Source of the DNA: Sporosarcina gallistercoris
Lineage (GTDB): Bacteria; Bacillota; Bacilli; Bacillales_A; Planococcaceae
Assembly (NCBI RefSeq): GCF_014836415.1
Contig: NZ_JACSQY010000005.1
Span: 1 to 64,000 of the forward strand
Direction of reading: 5' to 3'
DNA length: 64,000 nt
The notes beneath the pieces were generated by a model. That model did no database searches. It was not told the DNA's origin and saw only the letters and a list, made by a program, of their open reading frames with translations. Each line of letters begins with the position of its first letter. The stretch's first letter is position 1. This document shows, piece by piece, positions 48,177 to 57,177 of the stretch. The position numbers were made by a program, and so were the translations under genes.

Positions 48177-49259
48177 TTACGAGTCCGTTCGACATGCTAG
48201 AATCAGATTTGCCATTTCCTCCGGCGTTTTAGTTGCATCTGTTTGTTCCATTTTCGACACGATGTTCGATTTATCTTCAGCCAAACGAATAAGTCCGTTC
48301 AGTAAGGAGGCTTCCGTGATGTCTTCTTCGTTAAGGACATGTGCAAAGCCGAGTTTATTGAAGTGTTCAGCATTTAAGATTTGGTCTCCTCTACTCTTTT
48401 CAGCAGACAAGGGTACGAGCAGCATCGGTATTCGAACAGCCAGTAATTCAAAAATGGCGTTCGAGCCTGCACGCGATAGCGCTAATTCAGAAGCTGCCAT
48501 CAAGTGAGGTAATCCCTCTGTCACATATTCAAATTGGACATATCCGTCCGTTAGGTCAAGTGACTCATCTAGATTCCCTTTCCCACATAAGTGGATGACC
48601 TGAAAGTCTTCTAGAATTGTTGGCAGGTTCGCTCTCAGCGCCTCATTGAGGACAGCAGAACCTTGGCTTCCTCCCATTACGATGACAACTGGTTTGTCCT
48701 CAGACAATCCGGACATCCGTAATCCTGTCATTCGATCCCCTTCAAATAATTCCGGACGTATGATGGCCCCTGTACAGGAGGATCTCTCTGAAGGGACATA
48801 TGAGAGTGTTTCTTCAAACACTGTAAAGATATGCTTTACAAAAGGAAGTGCAATCTTATTTGCAAGACCTGGAGATACGTCTGATTCGTGTGCGACCACA
48901 GGAATACGCGCAAGTTTCGCAGCGAGCACTACAGGTACTGAAACAAACCCCCCTTTTGAAAAAATGATCTCCGGCTTCAATTTCCGCAGAATCGAATATG
49001 CCTGCAAAACACCTGCGCCGACGCGGAAAGGATCTGTGAAATTTTTCATCGAAAAATAACGTCTAAGTTTACCACTATCAATAGCATGGTAGGTCACTTC
49101 TGGATGACCTGTACCGATTAAGTCCCGCTCAATTCCTTCATGCGATCCGATATAGTGAATCTCGTATCCTCTTTCTAAAAATGCAGGGATTATCGCCTCG
49201 TTAACTGAGACGTGACCCGCCGTTCCTCCACCTGTTAATACGATTACTGGCCGTTTCAT
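48177..49259 (-). CDS. murG: MurG-type N-acetylglucosaminyltransferase, 360 aa
   Basis: MurG adds GlcNAc to lipid I to form lipid II at the inner face of the membrane. The N-terminus has GGGTAGHVSVNEAIIPAFLE; the middle has IFSKGGFVSVPVVLAAKLAR and VVAHESDVSPGLANKIA, and the C-domain has the UDP-GlcNAc block MGGSQGSAVLNEAL and ALSRAGSNAIFELLAVRIPM. Only MurG-type genes at the dcw cluster are usual; this copy is not near other division or Mur genes in this window, so it may be a second paralogue. It has AGAGGTG upstream of ATG 49259. Confidence 0.88.
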   Translation of the reverse strand: MKRPVIVLTGGGTAGHVSVNEAIIPAFLERGYEIHYIGSHEGIERDLIGTGHPEVTYHAIDSGKLRRYFSMKNFTDPFRVGAGVLQAYSILRKLKPEIIFSKGGFVSVPVVLAAKLARIPVVAHESDVSPGLANKIALPFVKHIFTVFEETLSYVPSERSSCTGAIIRPELFEGDRMTGLRMSGLSEDKPVVIVMGGSQGSAVLNEALRANLPTILEDFQVIHLCGKGNLDESLDLTDGYVQFEYVTEGLPHLMAASELALSRAGSNAIFELLAVRIPMLLVPLSAEKSRGDQILNAEHFNKLGFAHVLNEEDITEASLLNGLIRLAEDKSNIVSKMEQTDATKTPEEMANLILACRTDS

Positions 49260-49290
49260 AAGGGCCGTTCACCTCTTCTGTTCATTAAGT

Positions 49291-49382
49291 TTCAATTACG
49301 CCTCTGCGAAATTGCGTCCGGATTTTTTCGAGCTTACTCGGAAATTCCCTCATAAAAATCTGTGACATCCGCCGGAGGCATT
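49291..49382. other. Structured intergenic element, possible dispersed repeat
   Basis: The 49260-49564 gap contains CAATT-CGC/GCG-AATTG (49293-49315), a CGAG/CTCG hairpin, and matching GATTTTTT / AAAAATC arms. From memory, similar GTCCGGA- and CCGCCGGAGG-containing elements are scattered in Planococcaceae genomes, so it may be a repeat rather than a regulatory leader. I found no second copy in this window. Confidence 0.35.
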
Positions 49383-49564
49383 GTCTTTGTTCAGCAGTGA
49401 TTTGAACTTTTGCCGAACATGAAAAAGAAATCATTTATCTTCTCACCAATAGAGGTGGAGTTTTATACTGAACGAAGATAAAGTCATTCTCATTTGTTTC
49501 TTTTGATAGTATACCAAAATAAGCATGATACAATAAGGATTGAATCAAAAAAGGAGGGAAATCG

Positions 49565-50920
49565 ATGGAATCTTCTCTTCCTCTGGAAAGAAAATCGTTC
49601 CGTTTCGCCAAAATTGTCATGCCGATTTTAATCACACAGGTGGCACTATACTTAGTAACATTCTTTGATATCCTTATGACGGGGAGATACGATACATACC
49701 ACTTAGCGGGTGTGACAATCGGTTCATCATTTTGGGTGCCTGTCTACACCGGCCTTGCGGGAATACTGATGGCTCTTACTCCGATCATCGCGCAACATGT
49801 AGGTGCCAAACGTAATGAGCACGTCAAACCATCTGTTCAACAGGGAATCTATGTATCCATCGCTTTAGCAGCGGTCGTTTTCGGACTGATTATTCTTGTT
49901 TTCTTTCCGATTATCCGCAGCATGTCCCTTGAAGCACCTGTAAAGGTTATTGCGATCGACTATTTGAAAGGGATGAGTATCGGTCTTGCCCCATTATTCG
50001 CATATACCGTATTGCGATCGTTCTTCGATGCACTCGGTTCTACGCGAGTGTCGATGTTCATCATTCTCATTTCTGCTCCGATCAACGTCTTATTGAACTA
50101 CTTATTGATCTACGGTAACTTCGGTTTCCCTGAACTTGGTGGAGCTGGTGCCGGTTATGCCTCAGGAATTACGTATTGGATTGTGTTTGCCATTGCTGGT
50201 GCTGTAGCGGTGGCTGCTAAACCCTATCAAAAATACGAGTTACTGAAACATTGGCAGCTGCCACGCTGGTCGTATTGGAAAGAAATTTTGTTCATCGGCG
50301 TGCCGATCGGCATGTCCATTTTCATCGAGACAAGCATCTTTTCAGTGGTCACATTAATGATGAGTTCTTATTCGACAGAAGTGATTTCTGCACACCAGGT
50401 CGCACTGAACTTCACGTCCTTGTTGTATATGATTCCCCTCAGTATTTCAATGGGAGCGACTATACTCGTCGGGCAATCGATTGGTGCAGGGCAGCCTGAA
50501 GATGCGAAAAAATATAGCTTACTTGGTATCAGTTTTGCAGTGGTCTTCAGTTTTCTAGGCATAGCGATATTGCTTACATTTAGAGAACCGATCGCTTCGT
50601 TATACACGACAGACCGTTCGATTATTATACTGGCATCTCAGTTTTTCATATTCGCTTCGTTATTTCAGTTATCGGACGCTGTCCAAGCCCCTATTCAAGG
50701 AGCGTTGCGCGGCTACAAGGATGTCAACACCACGTTCCTGATGGGTTTCATTTCCCTTTGGGTGATTGGACTGCCTGTCGGGTATCTATCAGCAACCTAT
50801 ACCGACCTAGGACCCTTTGGATATTGGGTCGGCTTAATCGCCGGGTTGACGGTTGGAGCTATAACATTAAGCATCCGACTAAAAATTGTACAGAAAAAAC
50901 ACGAATTGTTCGTGAGATAG
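49565..50920 (+). CDS. MATE-family efflux transporter (YojI/NorM-like), 451 aa
   Basis: A twelve-helix MATE exporter that uses a cation gradient to expel drugs. The first helices (IVMPILITQVALYLVTFFDI, LMTGRYDTYHLAGVTIGSSF) are typical, and the centre has NVLLNYLLIYGNFGFPELGG and GAGYASGITYW. It follows an extended -10 element (TGATACAAT at about 49526-49534) and AAGGAGGG just upstream of ATG 49565. It is near odhA as yojI is in B. subtilis, which supports the identity. Substrate range is unknown. Confidence 0.9.
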   Translation: MESSLPLERKSFRFAKIVMPILITQVALYLVTFFDILMTGRYDTYHLAGVTIGSSFWVPVYTGLAGILMALTPIIAQHVGAKRNEHVKPSVQQGIYVSIALAAVVFGLIILVFFPIIRSMSLEAPVKVIAIDYLKGMSIGLAPLFAYTVLRSFFDALGSTRVSMFIILISAPINVLLNYLLIYGNFGFPELGGAGAGYASGITYWIVFAIAGAVAVAAKPYQKYELLKHWQLPRWSYWKEILFIGVPIGMSIFIETSIFSVVTLMMSSYSTEVISAHQVALNFTSLLYMIPLSISMGATILVGQSIGAGQPEDAKKYSLLGISFAVVFSFLGIAILLTFREPIASLYTTDRSIIILASQFFIFASLFQLSDAVQAPIQGALRGYKDVNTTFLMGFISLWVIGLPVGYLSATYTDLGPFGYWVGLIAGLTVGAITLSIRLKIVQKKHELFVR

Positions 50921-50966
50921 AAAAACCGCCTACTCAGCGAGAATCTTTGCTGAATAGGCGGTTTTC
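50921..50966. terminator. Bidirectional terminator
   Basis: AAAACCGCCTA pairs with TAGGCGGTTTT and an inner GCTGA/TCAGC. It separates convergent MATE and CAP-domain genes. Confidence 0.9.
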
Positions 50967-50967
50967 G

Positions 50968-51876
50968 TTATTTTTGTATGAACTGTTGTGTCCAATAGTT
51001 ACCTTTAGCATCATAACCGATGCCGATATGTGTGAATCCGGGGGTCAAGATGTTTTGACGGTGTCCCGGAGACTCCATCCAGCCTTTGACAACTTCTTCT
51101 GCACTGCGTTGACCCATAGCGATGTTTTCAGCAGCGGCACGATATGTAATGCCGTTCGCTTTCATCTGGTCAAACGGTGAGCCATATGTCGGACTCGTAT
51201 GAGAGAAGTAATTTTTCGAAGCCATGTCGGCAGATTTTGCACGCGCGGTCTTCATCAATTTATCATCCATTTGAAGAGCTTTCAAACCTGCTTTTTGTCG
51301 TTCCGCATTGGTTAGCGTCAAGACCGCTTGTTCGATTTGACTCGCAGAAACTTGTCCTTGGTCAGGTGTTTGTTCTGGTTTTTCTTCAGGTACTGGATTA
51401 GTTGGAAGAGACGGTTTCTCAACTGGTGTGTCGGGCTTTTCTACTGGAGTATCCGGTTTTTCTATAGGTGCATCCGGCTTTTCCACTGGTGTGTCCGGTT
51501 TCTCTATGGGTGCATCCGGTTTTTCCATTGGTGTGTCCGGTTTCTCTACGGGTGCATCCGGCTTTTCCACTGGTGTGTCCGGTTTCTCTACGGGTACATT
51601 CGGCTTTTCCACTGGAGTATCCGGTTTCTCTACAGGTTTCTCCTGTGGCTTATCATAATGTTTCTTTAACCAAATAGCAAACCCATTATAAAAAGACTGA
51701 AGATCTCCTTTGTTGTATTGAAGCTGCGTCGGGAGCTGTTGCAAAGTCCCCTCCACTTTAAAAGTTTTTACTACTGTTTTCGTTTGGACAGCATCTAATG
51801 TAGATGCTTCTGCCTGGCTAGTGTTCGGCAATACGAGTGCCGAACCGAGTAAGATGACTGCTATCGATTTTTTCAT
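50968..51876 (-). CDS. Secreted CAP/SCP-domain protein with heptapeptide repeats, 302 aa
   Basis: The signal peptide (MKKSIAVILLGSALVLPNTS, cleavage probably after QAEA) leads to a short spacer, then eleven tandem heptads of the type VEKPDTP (residues 82-158), a low-complexity linker, and a C-terminal CAP domain (about 180-302). The CAP motifs are LTNAERQKAGL, KNYFSHTSPTYGSPFDQM, AAENIAMGQ, and GWMESPGHRQNIL with the His-Glu-type site. It resembles B. subtilis YkwD. The repeats are a probable flexible spacer through the cell wall. No LPxTG or SLH anchor is seen, so it may be released. Confidence 0.9.
   Translation of the reverse strand: MKKSIAVILLGSALVLPNTSQAEASTLDAVQTKTVVKTFKVEGTLQQLPTQLQYNKGDLQSFYNGFAIWLKKHYDKPQEKPVEKPDTPVEKPNVPVEKPDTPVEKPDAPVEKPDTPMEKPDAPIEKPDTPVEKPDAPIEKPDTPVEKPDTPVEKPSLPTNPVPEEKPEQTPDQGQVSASQIEQAVLTLTNAERQKAGLKALQMDDKLMKTARAKSADMASKNYFSHTSPTYGSPFDQMKANGITYRAAAENIAMGQRSAEEVVKGWMESPGHRQNILTPGFTHIGIGYDAKGNYWTQQFIQK
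51403..51633 (-). repeat. Eleven tandem 21-bp units encoding VEKPDTP-like heptads
   Basis: Eleven 21-base units encode variants of V-E-K-P-D-T/A-P (residues 82-158 of the CAP protein). The DNA units are nearly alike (core GGTGTGTCCGG / GGTGCATCCGG), so expansions and contractions are expected. Confidence 0.92.
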
Positions 51877-52069
51877 CTTGTACGCCTCCCTTCGAAACTA
51901 TCGTAAACGAAGAAGACGTAAGTAAAACTGGAACTCTTTGGAGAGATCCCCACAACCTATCTCTAAGTCTTTGAAAAAGGGTTGAAGAAAGATCTCAATG
52001 GATATCTCTGGATAAGGGATGAATTATTGGATAACAAATCGTATTGACAAAGCATTTTCAAGTGTCTAT

Positions 52070-52966
52070 TCAACTACTCCAGTCAATATGATCAATGCCT
52101 TCACCAATCACAACAACGCGCTCAGGCATTTTTACGTATTCTGGCATCCAATTGACCATACCGTAAGCATATTGGAAGAGCATCGGATTTTTAACACCTT
52201 CGATAGGAATATATCCTTTCATCCGGTATACGGTATCTGGAAGGGCTGCCGTCCACACTTCCACGTCACTTTTCTTTACCGGATTTGAAAAAGTAATGAC
52301 TTTTGACGAAAGTGGTAAGTGCTTACCAGAAATAATCGGCTGTTGAGGTTGTTTTTCAACTGCCAGCGTTTTTTCAATGAAAGAAAAATCCAGTTTACCT
52401 TGAACCGTTTGAATGATAGGTGCAGAAGTATTCAAATTGGCAAGTTCCATTGATATTGTTGCTAACTGAGACTCCGTTACCAAATCGGATTTGTTCAACG
52501 CGATGATATGGGCATGACGAATTTGCTCCAGCATCAATGAGTGTATTCTAGGTGACAGCTCTTCACGATGCACCCAACGGAGTGCATCTGCTACAGTGAC
52601 AATCCCTTTCACACGAAGCCGATCGGAAAATAGTGGTGAATAGACAGCGTCCAATGCCTCCACAGGGTGTGCAGCGCCCGTTGTCTCTATCAAGATGACA
52701 TCAATGTCTTCATAGTCTTCCAGGAGCGCTTGCAGTTGAGCTTCCGTCTTTTCAGACCCTGTGCAGCAAATACAGCCACTCAATAGTTCTTTTAACGGAA
52801 CTTCTCCCGTTGCCGCTACAGAATCTGAGTCGACAGGGATCTCTCCGAACTCATTCATCAATACAGCCGGTTTCCTACCTGCTGTTTTTAGTTGTGAAAT
52901 GGAATTTAGGAGAAGGGACGTTTTCCCACTCCCTAAGAAACCGCTATACAGGTATACATCTATCAT
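52070..52966 (-). CDS. CobW/G3E-family GTPase, probable metallochaperone, 298 aa
   Basis: Walker A is YSGFLGSGKTSLLL (residues 7-20), the metal-binding CxCC motif is SGCICCTGSEK (Cys65, Cys67, Cys68), the switch contains IETTGAAHP and the guanine-specificity motif is ALNKSDLV. The C-terminal portion is shorter than in many CobW_C proteins. In Bacillus such proteins move zinc (YciC/ZagA) or insert other metals. No Zur-like box is obvious upstream. Client unknown. Confidence 0.85.
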   Translation of the reverse strand: MIDVYLYSGFLGSGKTSLLLNSISQLKTAGRKPAVLMNEFGEIPVDSDSVAATGEVPLKELLSGCICCTGSEKTEAQLQALLEDYEDIDVILIETTGAAHPVEALDAVYSPLFSDRLRVKGIVTVADALRWVHREELSPRIHSLMLEQIRHAHIIALNKSDLVTESQLATISMELANLNTSAPIIQTVQGKLDFSFIEKTLAVEKQPQQPIISGKHLPLSSKVITFSNPVKKSDVEVWTAALPDTVYRMKGYIPIEGVKNPMLFQYAYGMVNWMPEYVKMPERVVVIGEGIDHIDWSS

Positions 52967-52989
52967 TACATTCCATCCTTTCTAGTAGA

Positions 52990-53023
52990 GAAGGCGCCCA
53001 ATCCGTTTGGATTGGGCGCCTTC
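52990..53023 (-). terminator. Hairpin after the CtpB-like gene
   Basis: A perfect 15-bp stem (GAAGGCGCCCAATCC and its complement) with a 4-base loop begins 4 bases past the stop of the protease gene. It lacks a good U tract but can end transcription or protect the 3' end. Confidence 0.7.
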
Positions 53024-53026
53024 AGC

Positions 53027-54523
53027 TCATTTACCGAGTTCATCGAGCACAACTTGTTTCGCTTTCAACAATTGTGGATCGTCTTTCTCGATTTTTTCGC
53101 GGAGTTTGTTCATGAGACCAATGGCCGTATCTCCTGTTAAAACACCATTTTCCTCAAGTTTAAGATCGGCTTGAAGTTTTTTCACAGCTTGTGTCATGGA
53201 TTCATCGAATAGACCATCGATTTCCCCTGCGTCATAGCCAACTGCTTTCAACATTTCTTTAGCAGTTTCTGTGTTAGCTGAAACCTGTCCTTCCTTCATC
53301 TCTTCAGAAGGATCCAGGAAAGGCAGCATTGCATATGATGGATAATCGACTTTTACGTCTGGCTCAATTCCTTTCTTGTGGATCCAATTGCCATCAGGTG
53401 TTAGCCATTTCGCAGTTGTGATCTTCAAGTTGGAACCGTCTTTCATATCCAAAGGGGATTGTACGGTACCTTTACCAAATGTCTTTATGCCCACAATCGG
53501 AATGTCTGAGGATTCTTTCAAAGCACCTGCTAGGATTTCTGAGGCAGATGCACTTCCGTCATCGACAACAAGGGCAACAGGTACTTCCACTTTCCGTCCA
53601 TCAGATGCTGGGTAGATGACTGCTTTCTTCCCTTTTTCCTTGGTTTGCAGGATGGTTTTTCCTTTATCCAAAAACAGATCGGAAATTTTCAGAGCCCCAT
53701 CCAGTACACCACCCGGATTTTGTCGGACGTCAAGTACAAGCCCTTTCATTCCTTTGGCTTCCATTTCGTCTAACGCTGTTAGTAATTCATCGTACGTATG
53801 CTCAGAGAAAGTAGTCATTCGAATATGCGCAATTCCTCCATCGAGCATTTCTGCATACACAGTTTCTATCGGAATATCGTCACGTTTAATCTTCACTTCA
53901 AAAGGTTCAGCTTTCTCTCCACGCTTGATCGTTAACGTAACGGTTGTCCCTTTTTCACCACGGATGAGCATGACAGCTTCAGAAGAAGACATCCCCTGGA
54001 TGCTTTTACCATCCACCGCCTGAATCAGATCGTTCGGCAACAAGCCTTCTTTTTCAGCAGGTGAATTTTTTATAGGAGACACCACTTTGATATAGCCGTC
54101 CGCTTCCTGGATTTCAGCACCGATGCCTTGGAAACTGGATGAAATATTTTCCATCAGATGTTCGGTCTCTTCTGTGTTCAAGTAATCTGAATACGGATCA
54201 TCCAGAGAATCGACCATCCCATTGATGGCGCCATCTAATATCGCCTTTTCGTCAATATCCTCAAAATAACTTTTCTTGATTTCATCATAGGCGTCATACA
54301 ACTTTTGGAATTCTTGACGATCGCTTTTTTGGGGATTCACTACTTCGACAACTTTGTCATCGCCGAATGTAAGCGCAAAAAAGGTAATTCCTGCAGTAAG
54401 TATGACTAATGTGAAAATCAGCATGACGAAGGAGAACGGTTTGATTTTAAAATATCGATTATGAGCCGGATGCTGTTCCGGTTCTGGTGGCCGGTTCTGC
54501 TCTTTTTGTTCATTTTCGTCCAT
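53027..54523 (-). CDS. CtpB-type carboxy-terminal processing serine protease, 498 aa
   Basis: The order is N-terminal cytoplasmic tail, one membrane helix (about 29-54), an N-terminal S41 dimer segment, a PDZ domain (QGIGAEIQEADGYIKVVSPI, SPAEKEGLLPNDLIQAVDGK), the S41 catalytic core, and a C-terminal peptidoglycan-binding domain (VGYDAGEIDGLFDESMTQAV). The nucleophile is in DDGSASASEI (about Ser326) and the general-base Lys is in KTFGKGTVQSP (about Lys351). This matches CtpB, which in B. subtilis sporulation cleaves SpoIVFA. The start ATG 54523 was taken instead of GTG 54535. Confidence 0.9.
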   Translation of the reverse strand: MDENEQKEQNRPPEPEQHPAHNRYFKIKPFSFVMLIFTLVILTAGITFFALTFGDDKVVEVVNPQKSDRQEFQKLYDAYDEIKKSYFEDIDEKAILDGAINGMVDSLDDPYSDYLNTEETEHLMENISSSFQGIGAEIQEADGYIKVVSPIKNSPAEKEGLLPNDLIQAVDGKSIQGMSSSEAVMLIRGEKGTTVTLTIKRGEKAEPFEVKIKRDDIPIETVYAEMLDGGIAHIRMTTFSEHTYDELLTALDEMEAKGMKGLVLDVRQNPGGVLDGALKISDLFLDKGKTILQTKEKGKKAVIYPASDGRKVEVPVALVVDDGSASASEILAGALKESSDIPIVGIKTFGKGTVQSPLDMKDGSNLKITTAKWLTPDGNWIHKKGIEPDVKVDYPSYAMLPFLDPSEEMKEGQVSANTETAKEMLKAVGYDAGEIDGLFDESMTQAVKKLQADLKLEENGVLTGDTAIGLMNKLREKIEKDDPQLLKAKQVVLDELGK

Positions 54524-54564
54524 TCGCGATCCCACTTTCTACTTCTATATTACGTGTATAGTCG

Positions 54565-54593
54565 AAAAAGGGCCGCTAACTGGCTGGCGGCCC
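54565..54593 (-). terminator. Terminator after deoD
   Basis: GGGCCGC pairs with GCGGCCC (54570-54593), then TTTTTCG on the minus strand. It is nine bases past the deoD stop. Confidence 0.85.
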
Positions 54594-54601
54594 CATTTAG
54601 A

Positions 54602-55306
54602 TTATTCCTGAATAGCAGCTTCTAGAGCAACTTCAATCATCTCATTGAACGTTGTTTGACGTTCTTCAGAAGTTGTCGCTTCACCTGTCAGAATATGATC
54701 GCTAACTGTAAGAACTGAAAGTGCTTGACAACCATGTTTTGCAGCAAGTGTATATAGTGCAGCAGTTTCCATTTCAACAGCTAGAACTCCATAAGAAGCA
54801 AGCTTTTCATGTTCTGCATGCTCATTGTAGAAGAAGTCTTCCGTGAAGACATTTCCTACTTGAAGGTGTAAACCTTTCACTTTTCCTGCATTATACGCTT
54901 TCAGTAGCAACTCGAAGTCTGCTGTTGGAGCGTAATCCACATCGTTGAAGAATGTACGGTTAATTGGTGAATTCGTTGTAGCACTTTGAGCAAGGATGAC
55001 GTCACGTACTTTCACGTCTTTTTGAATAGCTCCGCATGTTCCTACTCGAATCAGTTTCTTCACGCCGAATTCTTGCATAAGTTCAGTTGTATAGATTGAG
55101 ATGGATGGAACTCCCATACCCGTTCCTTGAACAGAAATGCGTTTCCCTTTGTAAGTTCCTGTGAAACCGAACATATTACGAACTTCGTTGTATTGAACAA
55201 CATCTTCCAGGAATGTTTCTGCAATATACTTCGCCCGTAGTGGATCTCCAGGAAGAAGGATCGTATCGGCGACATCGCCTTTTTTCGCATTAATATGTAT
55301 ACTCAT
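54602..55306 (-). CDS. deoD: Purine-nucleoside phosphorylase, DeoD type
   Basis: DeoD cleaves purine ribo- and deoxyribonucleosides with phosphate, the salvage counterpart of the pur pathway. It starts [20 protein letters not shown] and shows [20 protein letters not shown] (phosphate site), [39 protein letters not shown], and the ribose/base site [12 protein letters not shown] and LTVSDHIL with Asp. The ATG at 55306 (234 residues) gives the standard N-terminus; an extension to 55330 is unlikely. Confidence 0.95.
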   Translation of the reverse strand: MSIHINAKKGDVADTILLPGDPLRAKYIAETFLEDVVQYNEVRNMFGFTGTYKGKRISVQGTGMGVPSISIYTTELMQEFGVKKLIRVGTCGAIQKDVKVRDVILAQSATTNSPINRTFFNDVDYAPTADFELLLKAYNAGKVKGLHLQVGNVFTEDFFYNEHAEHEKLASYGVLAVEMETAALYTLAAKHGCQALSVLTVSDHILTGEATTSEERQTTFNEMIEVALEAAIQE

Positions 55307-55387
55307 CTCTACATAGCACCTCTTTTTCATTTTCTGTAACCATCATACAGTTAAACAGGCGGTATTGCAACGGTTCCACCGCCCGTT

Positions 55388-55609
55388 TTAAAGGAATCGG
55401 TCTTCGAAATGACGATACAATTCGTCAAACAGAACTGAAGACATTTGCGAATCGGCTTTCTCTTCAATATACCGTGACAGCGCATCGAACGAGCGTTCAT
55501 ACTTTGGAAAACTTTGATCGTTAAACATGGTTTCTGCAAATACAGAATAAGGATCGTTTTTTTCACCGCCGCGATACGTTAATACAAATTGATAAAAAGA
55601 GCGGTCCAT
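55388..55609 (-). CDS. YozE-family protein, 73 aa
   Basis: The start at ATG 55609 has GGGGGTCC at normal spacing. The product MDRSFYQFVLTYRGGEKNDP, then YSVFAETMFNDQSFPKYERS matches the YozE/SAM-like fold (UPF0346). The frame extends upstream to 55753 only in a region covered by msrB. It follows msrB by 16 bases, so it is probably translated from the same transcript. Confidence 0.8.
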   Translation of the reverse strand: MDRSFYQFVLTYRGGEKNDPYSVFAETMFNDQSFPKYERSFDALSRYIEEKADSQMSSVLFDELYRHFEDRFL

Positions 55610-55625
55610 CCGTGGACCCCCTTTC

Positions 55626-56048
55626 TTATTGGAATTGAGCTTTGTAGTCGCCCAGGCCTTCTTCTTCGAATTTCTCAATAGGTACAAATCGAAGTGCAGC
55701 TGAGTTAATGCAGTAACGAGTTCCTGCTTCGCCAGGACCATCTGGGAAGACATGTCCTAAGTGGGAATCTGCTGTTTTACTGCGTACTTCTGTTCTGCGC
55801 ATTCCATGAGTTGTGTCGAAGTGCTCTGTCACTTCAGCTTTTTCAATAGGTTTTGTAAAACTCGGCCATCCGCATCCAGCATCATACTTATCTTTTGAAC
55901 TGAAAAGCGGCTCTCCTGATACAATGTCCACATAGATGCCTTCTTCAAAATGACTATCGAACTCATTTCGGAATGGAGGTTCAGTACCTTGTTCTTGTGT
56001 GACATGATATTGCATTTCGGTCAATCGACTTTTCAAATCTTCTTTCAT
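55626..56048 (-). CDS. msrB: Peptide methionine (R)-S-oxide reductase MsrB
   Basis: MsrB reduces the R form of methionine sulfoxide. The catalytic region is [20 protein letters not shown] with the resolving-type Cys, and [10 protein letters not shown] and [20 protein letters not shown] are conserved. The usual zinc CxxC pairs are absent, which is normal for Bacillales MsrB. The start at ATG 56048 is the one with GGAGTGAG upstream; a GTG two codons before is in frame. It follows msrA directly. Confidence 0.95.
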   Translation of the reverse strand: MKEDLKSRLTEMQYHVTQEQGTEPPFRNEFDSHFEEGIYVDIVSGEPLFSSKDKYDAGCGWPSFTKPIEKAEVTEHFDTTHGMRRTEVRSKTADSHLGHVFPDGPGEAGTRYCINSAALRFVPIEKFEEEGLGDYKAQFQ

Positions 56049-56050
56049 GA

Positions 56051-56572
56051 TCACTCACTCCAATTCTCTGATTTAAAACGTTCTCTGCCAGACCCGACTG
56101 AGTAACGTTTGTAATGACCTGGATTTTTCTTATAATAATCCTGATGGCCTTCTTCTGCCAAATAAAACGGTTTAGCCGGTAAGATTTCGGTTGCAATGGA
56201 CTTTGTGAATTTCCCTGACTGTTCAAGTTCCAGTTTAGATTTTTCAGCTTCGCTCTGCTGTTCAGCTGAATGATAAAAGATGGCGGTCCGGTAAGACTCT
56301 CCCCGATCGAAAAATTGTCCACCACTATCGGTGGGATCGATCTGACGCCAAAAGATATTCAATAATTCCCGATATGAAATGACTTCATCGTCAAATTCAA
56401 TTTGAACCGCTTCACGGTGTCCGGTGGTTTCAGAACAGACGAGTTCATAAGATGGGTTTGGTATATCTCCCCCCGTATAGCCAGAGACCACAGAGTGCAC
56501 ACCATCATACTTGTCAAAAGGCTTCACCATACACCAAAAACAACCACCTGCAAACGTTGCATATTGCTTCAT
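56051..56572 (-). CDS. msrA: Peptide methionine (S)-S-oxide reductase MsrA
   Basis: MsrA reduces the S form. ATG 56572 gives [20 protein letters not shown], in which GCFWC holds the nucleophilic Cys11. Further blocks are [40 protein letters not shown] and [21 protein letters not shown] possible GTG four codons upstream has its site too close. msrA and msrB lie head to tail and act together in the methionine repair pathway. Confidence 0.95.
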   Translation of the reverse strand: MKQYATFAGGCFWCMVKPFDKYDGVHSVVSGYTGGDIPNPSYELVCSETTGHREAVQIEFDDEVISYRELLNIFWRQIDPTDSGGQFFDRGESYRTAIFYHSAEQQSEAEKSKLELEQSGKFTKSIATEILPAKPFYLAEEGHQDYYKKNPGHYKRYSVGSGRERFKSENWSE

Positions 56573-56587
56573 GACGGATATCACTCC

Positions 56588-57166
56588 TTATTTTTTGAGG
56601 ATGGAAACTTCAAGTAAGATTTCATCCTGTTCTAGGTTGAACGATTTCGCACGGACCGATACATCTTTGGATACGGGAACTTTCGATAGGTCGATGAAGA
56701 GTTCTTCCTCTTTCGGACGTACGATCATCCAGGAAGGTAATTTCACCGAATCCCTTAAAACCTTTAAAACAGTTGCGGGTGGGATGTTTAATTGGCCGAG
56801 TTCCATGGAAGATTGTTTTAATATCAAGTTTCCATCTTCACGGACAATTGGATCAAAGTGCATAATCACAGGGAGTGTAAACGAAAAGACAGTGAGCTCA
56901 GAGTAAAGAATCACGTCATCCTTCACCTTCATTTGAACAGGAAGTTTCTCGCCTTTCATAGCTTCACGAATATATGTATTCGCGATCCCTTCAAAATCTT
57001 TTTTAGTCGTCCGGACTGTAAGAATATTGACATCCCCATCTTCAACCACTTCTGTTGAAGGTAGAGGCTCTGAAGTTCCTGTAGAACCTATTAAAAAGAG
57101 GACGCCTGCAAAGCCTGCTGCTATCAATCCTGATAATGTGAAAAACGCTATTTTCCATCGGTTCAA
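56588..57166 (-). CDS. YpmS-family membrane-anchored protein, 192 aa
   Basis: TTG at 57166 follows GGAG at nine bases. The N-terminus is a membrane anchor (WKIAFFTLSGLIAAGFAGVL), and the extracytoplasmic remainder matches DUF2140 of YpmS: TTKKDFEGIANTYIREAMKG, DVILYSELTVFSFTLPVIMH and KLPSWMIVRPKEEELFIDLS. It is encoded 12 bases after a YpmR-type lipase gene, the same pairing as in Bacillus. Function unknown. Confidence 0.85.
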   Translation of the reverse strand: MNRWKIAFFTLSGLIAAGFAGVLFLIGSTGTSEPLPSTEVVEDGDVNILTVRTTKKDFEGIANTYIREAMKGEKLPVQMKVKDDVILYSELTVFSFTLPVIMHFDPIVREDGNLILKQSSMELGQLNIPPATVLKVLRDSVKLPSWMIVRPKEEELFIDLSKVPVSKDVSVRAKSFNLEQDEILLEVSILKK

Positions 57167-57177
57167 GCGATCATCTC

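Noticed and set aside
51403..51633. CRISPR array
   Set aside because: The 21-base units are contiguous, in frame and translated; there are no spacers and no cas genes.
51428..51669. Plus-strand repetitive ORFs (GFSTGVS-like)
   Set aside because: They arise from the antisense of the VEKPDTP repeats and lack start signals.
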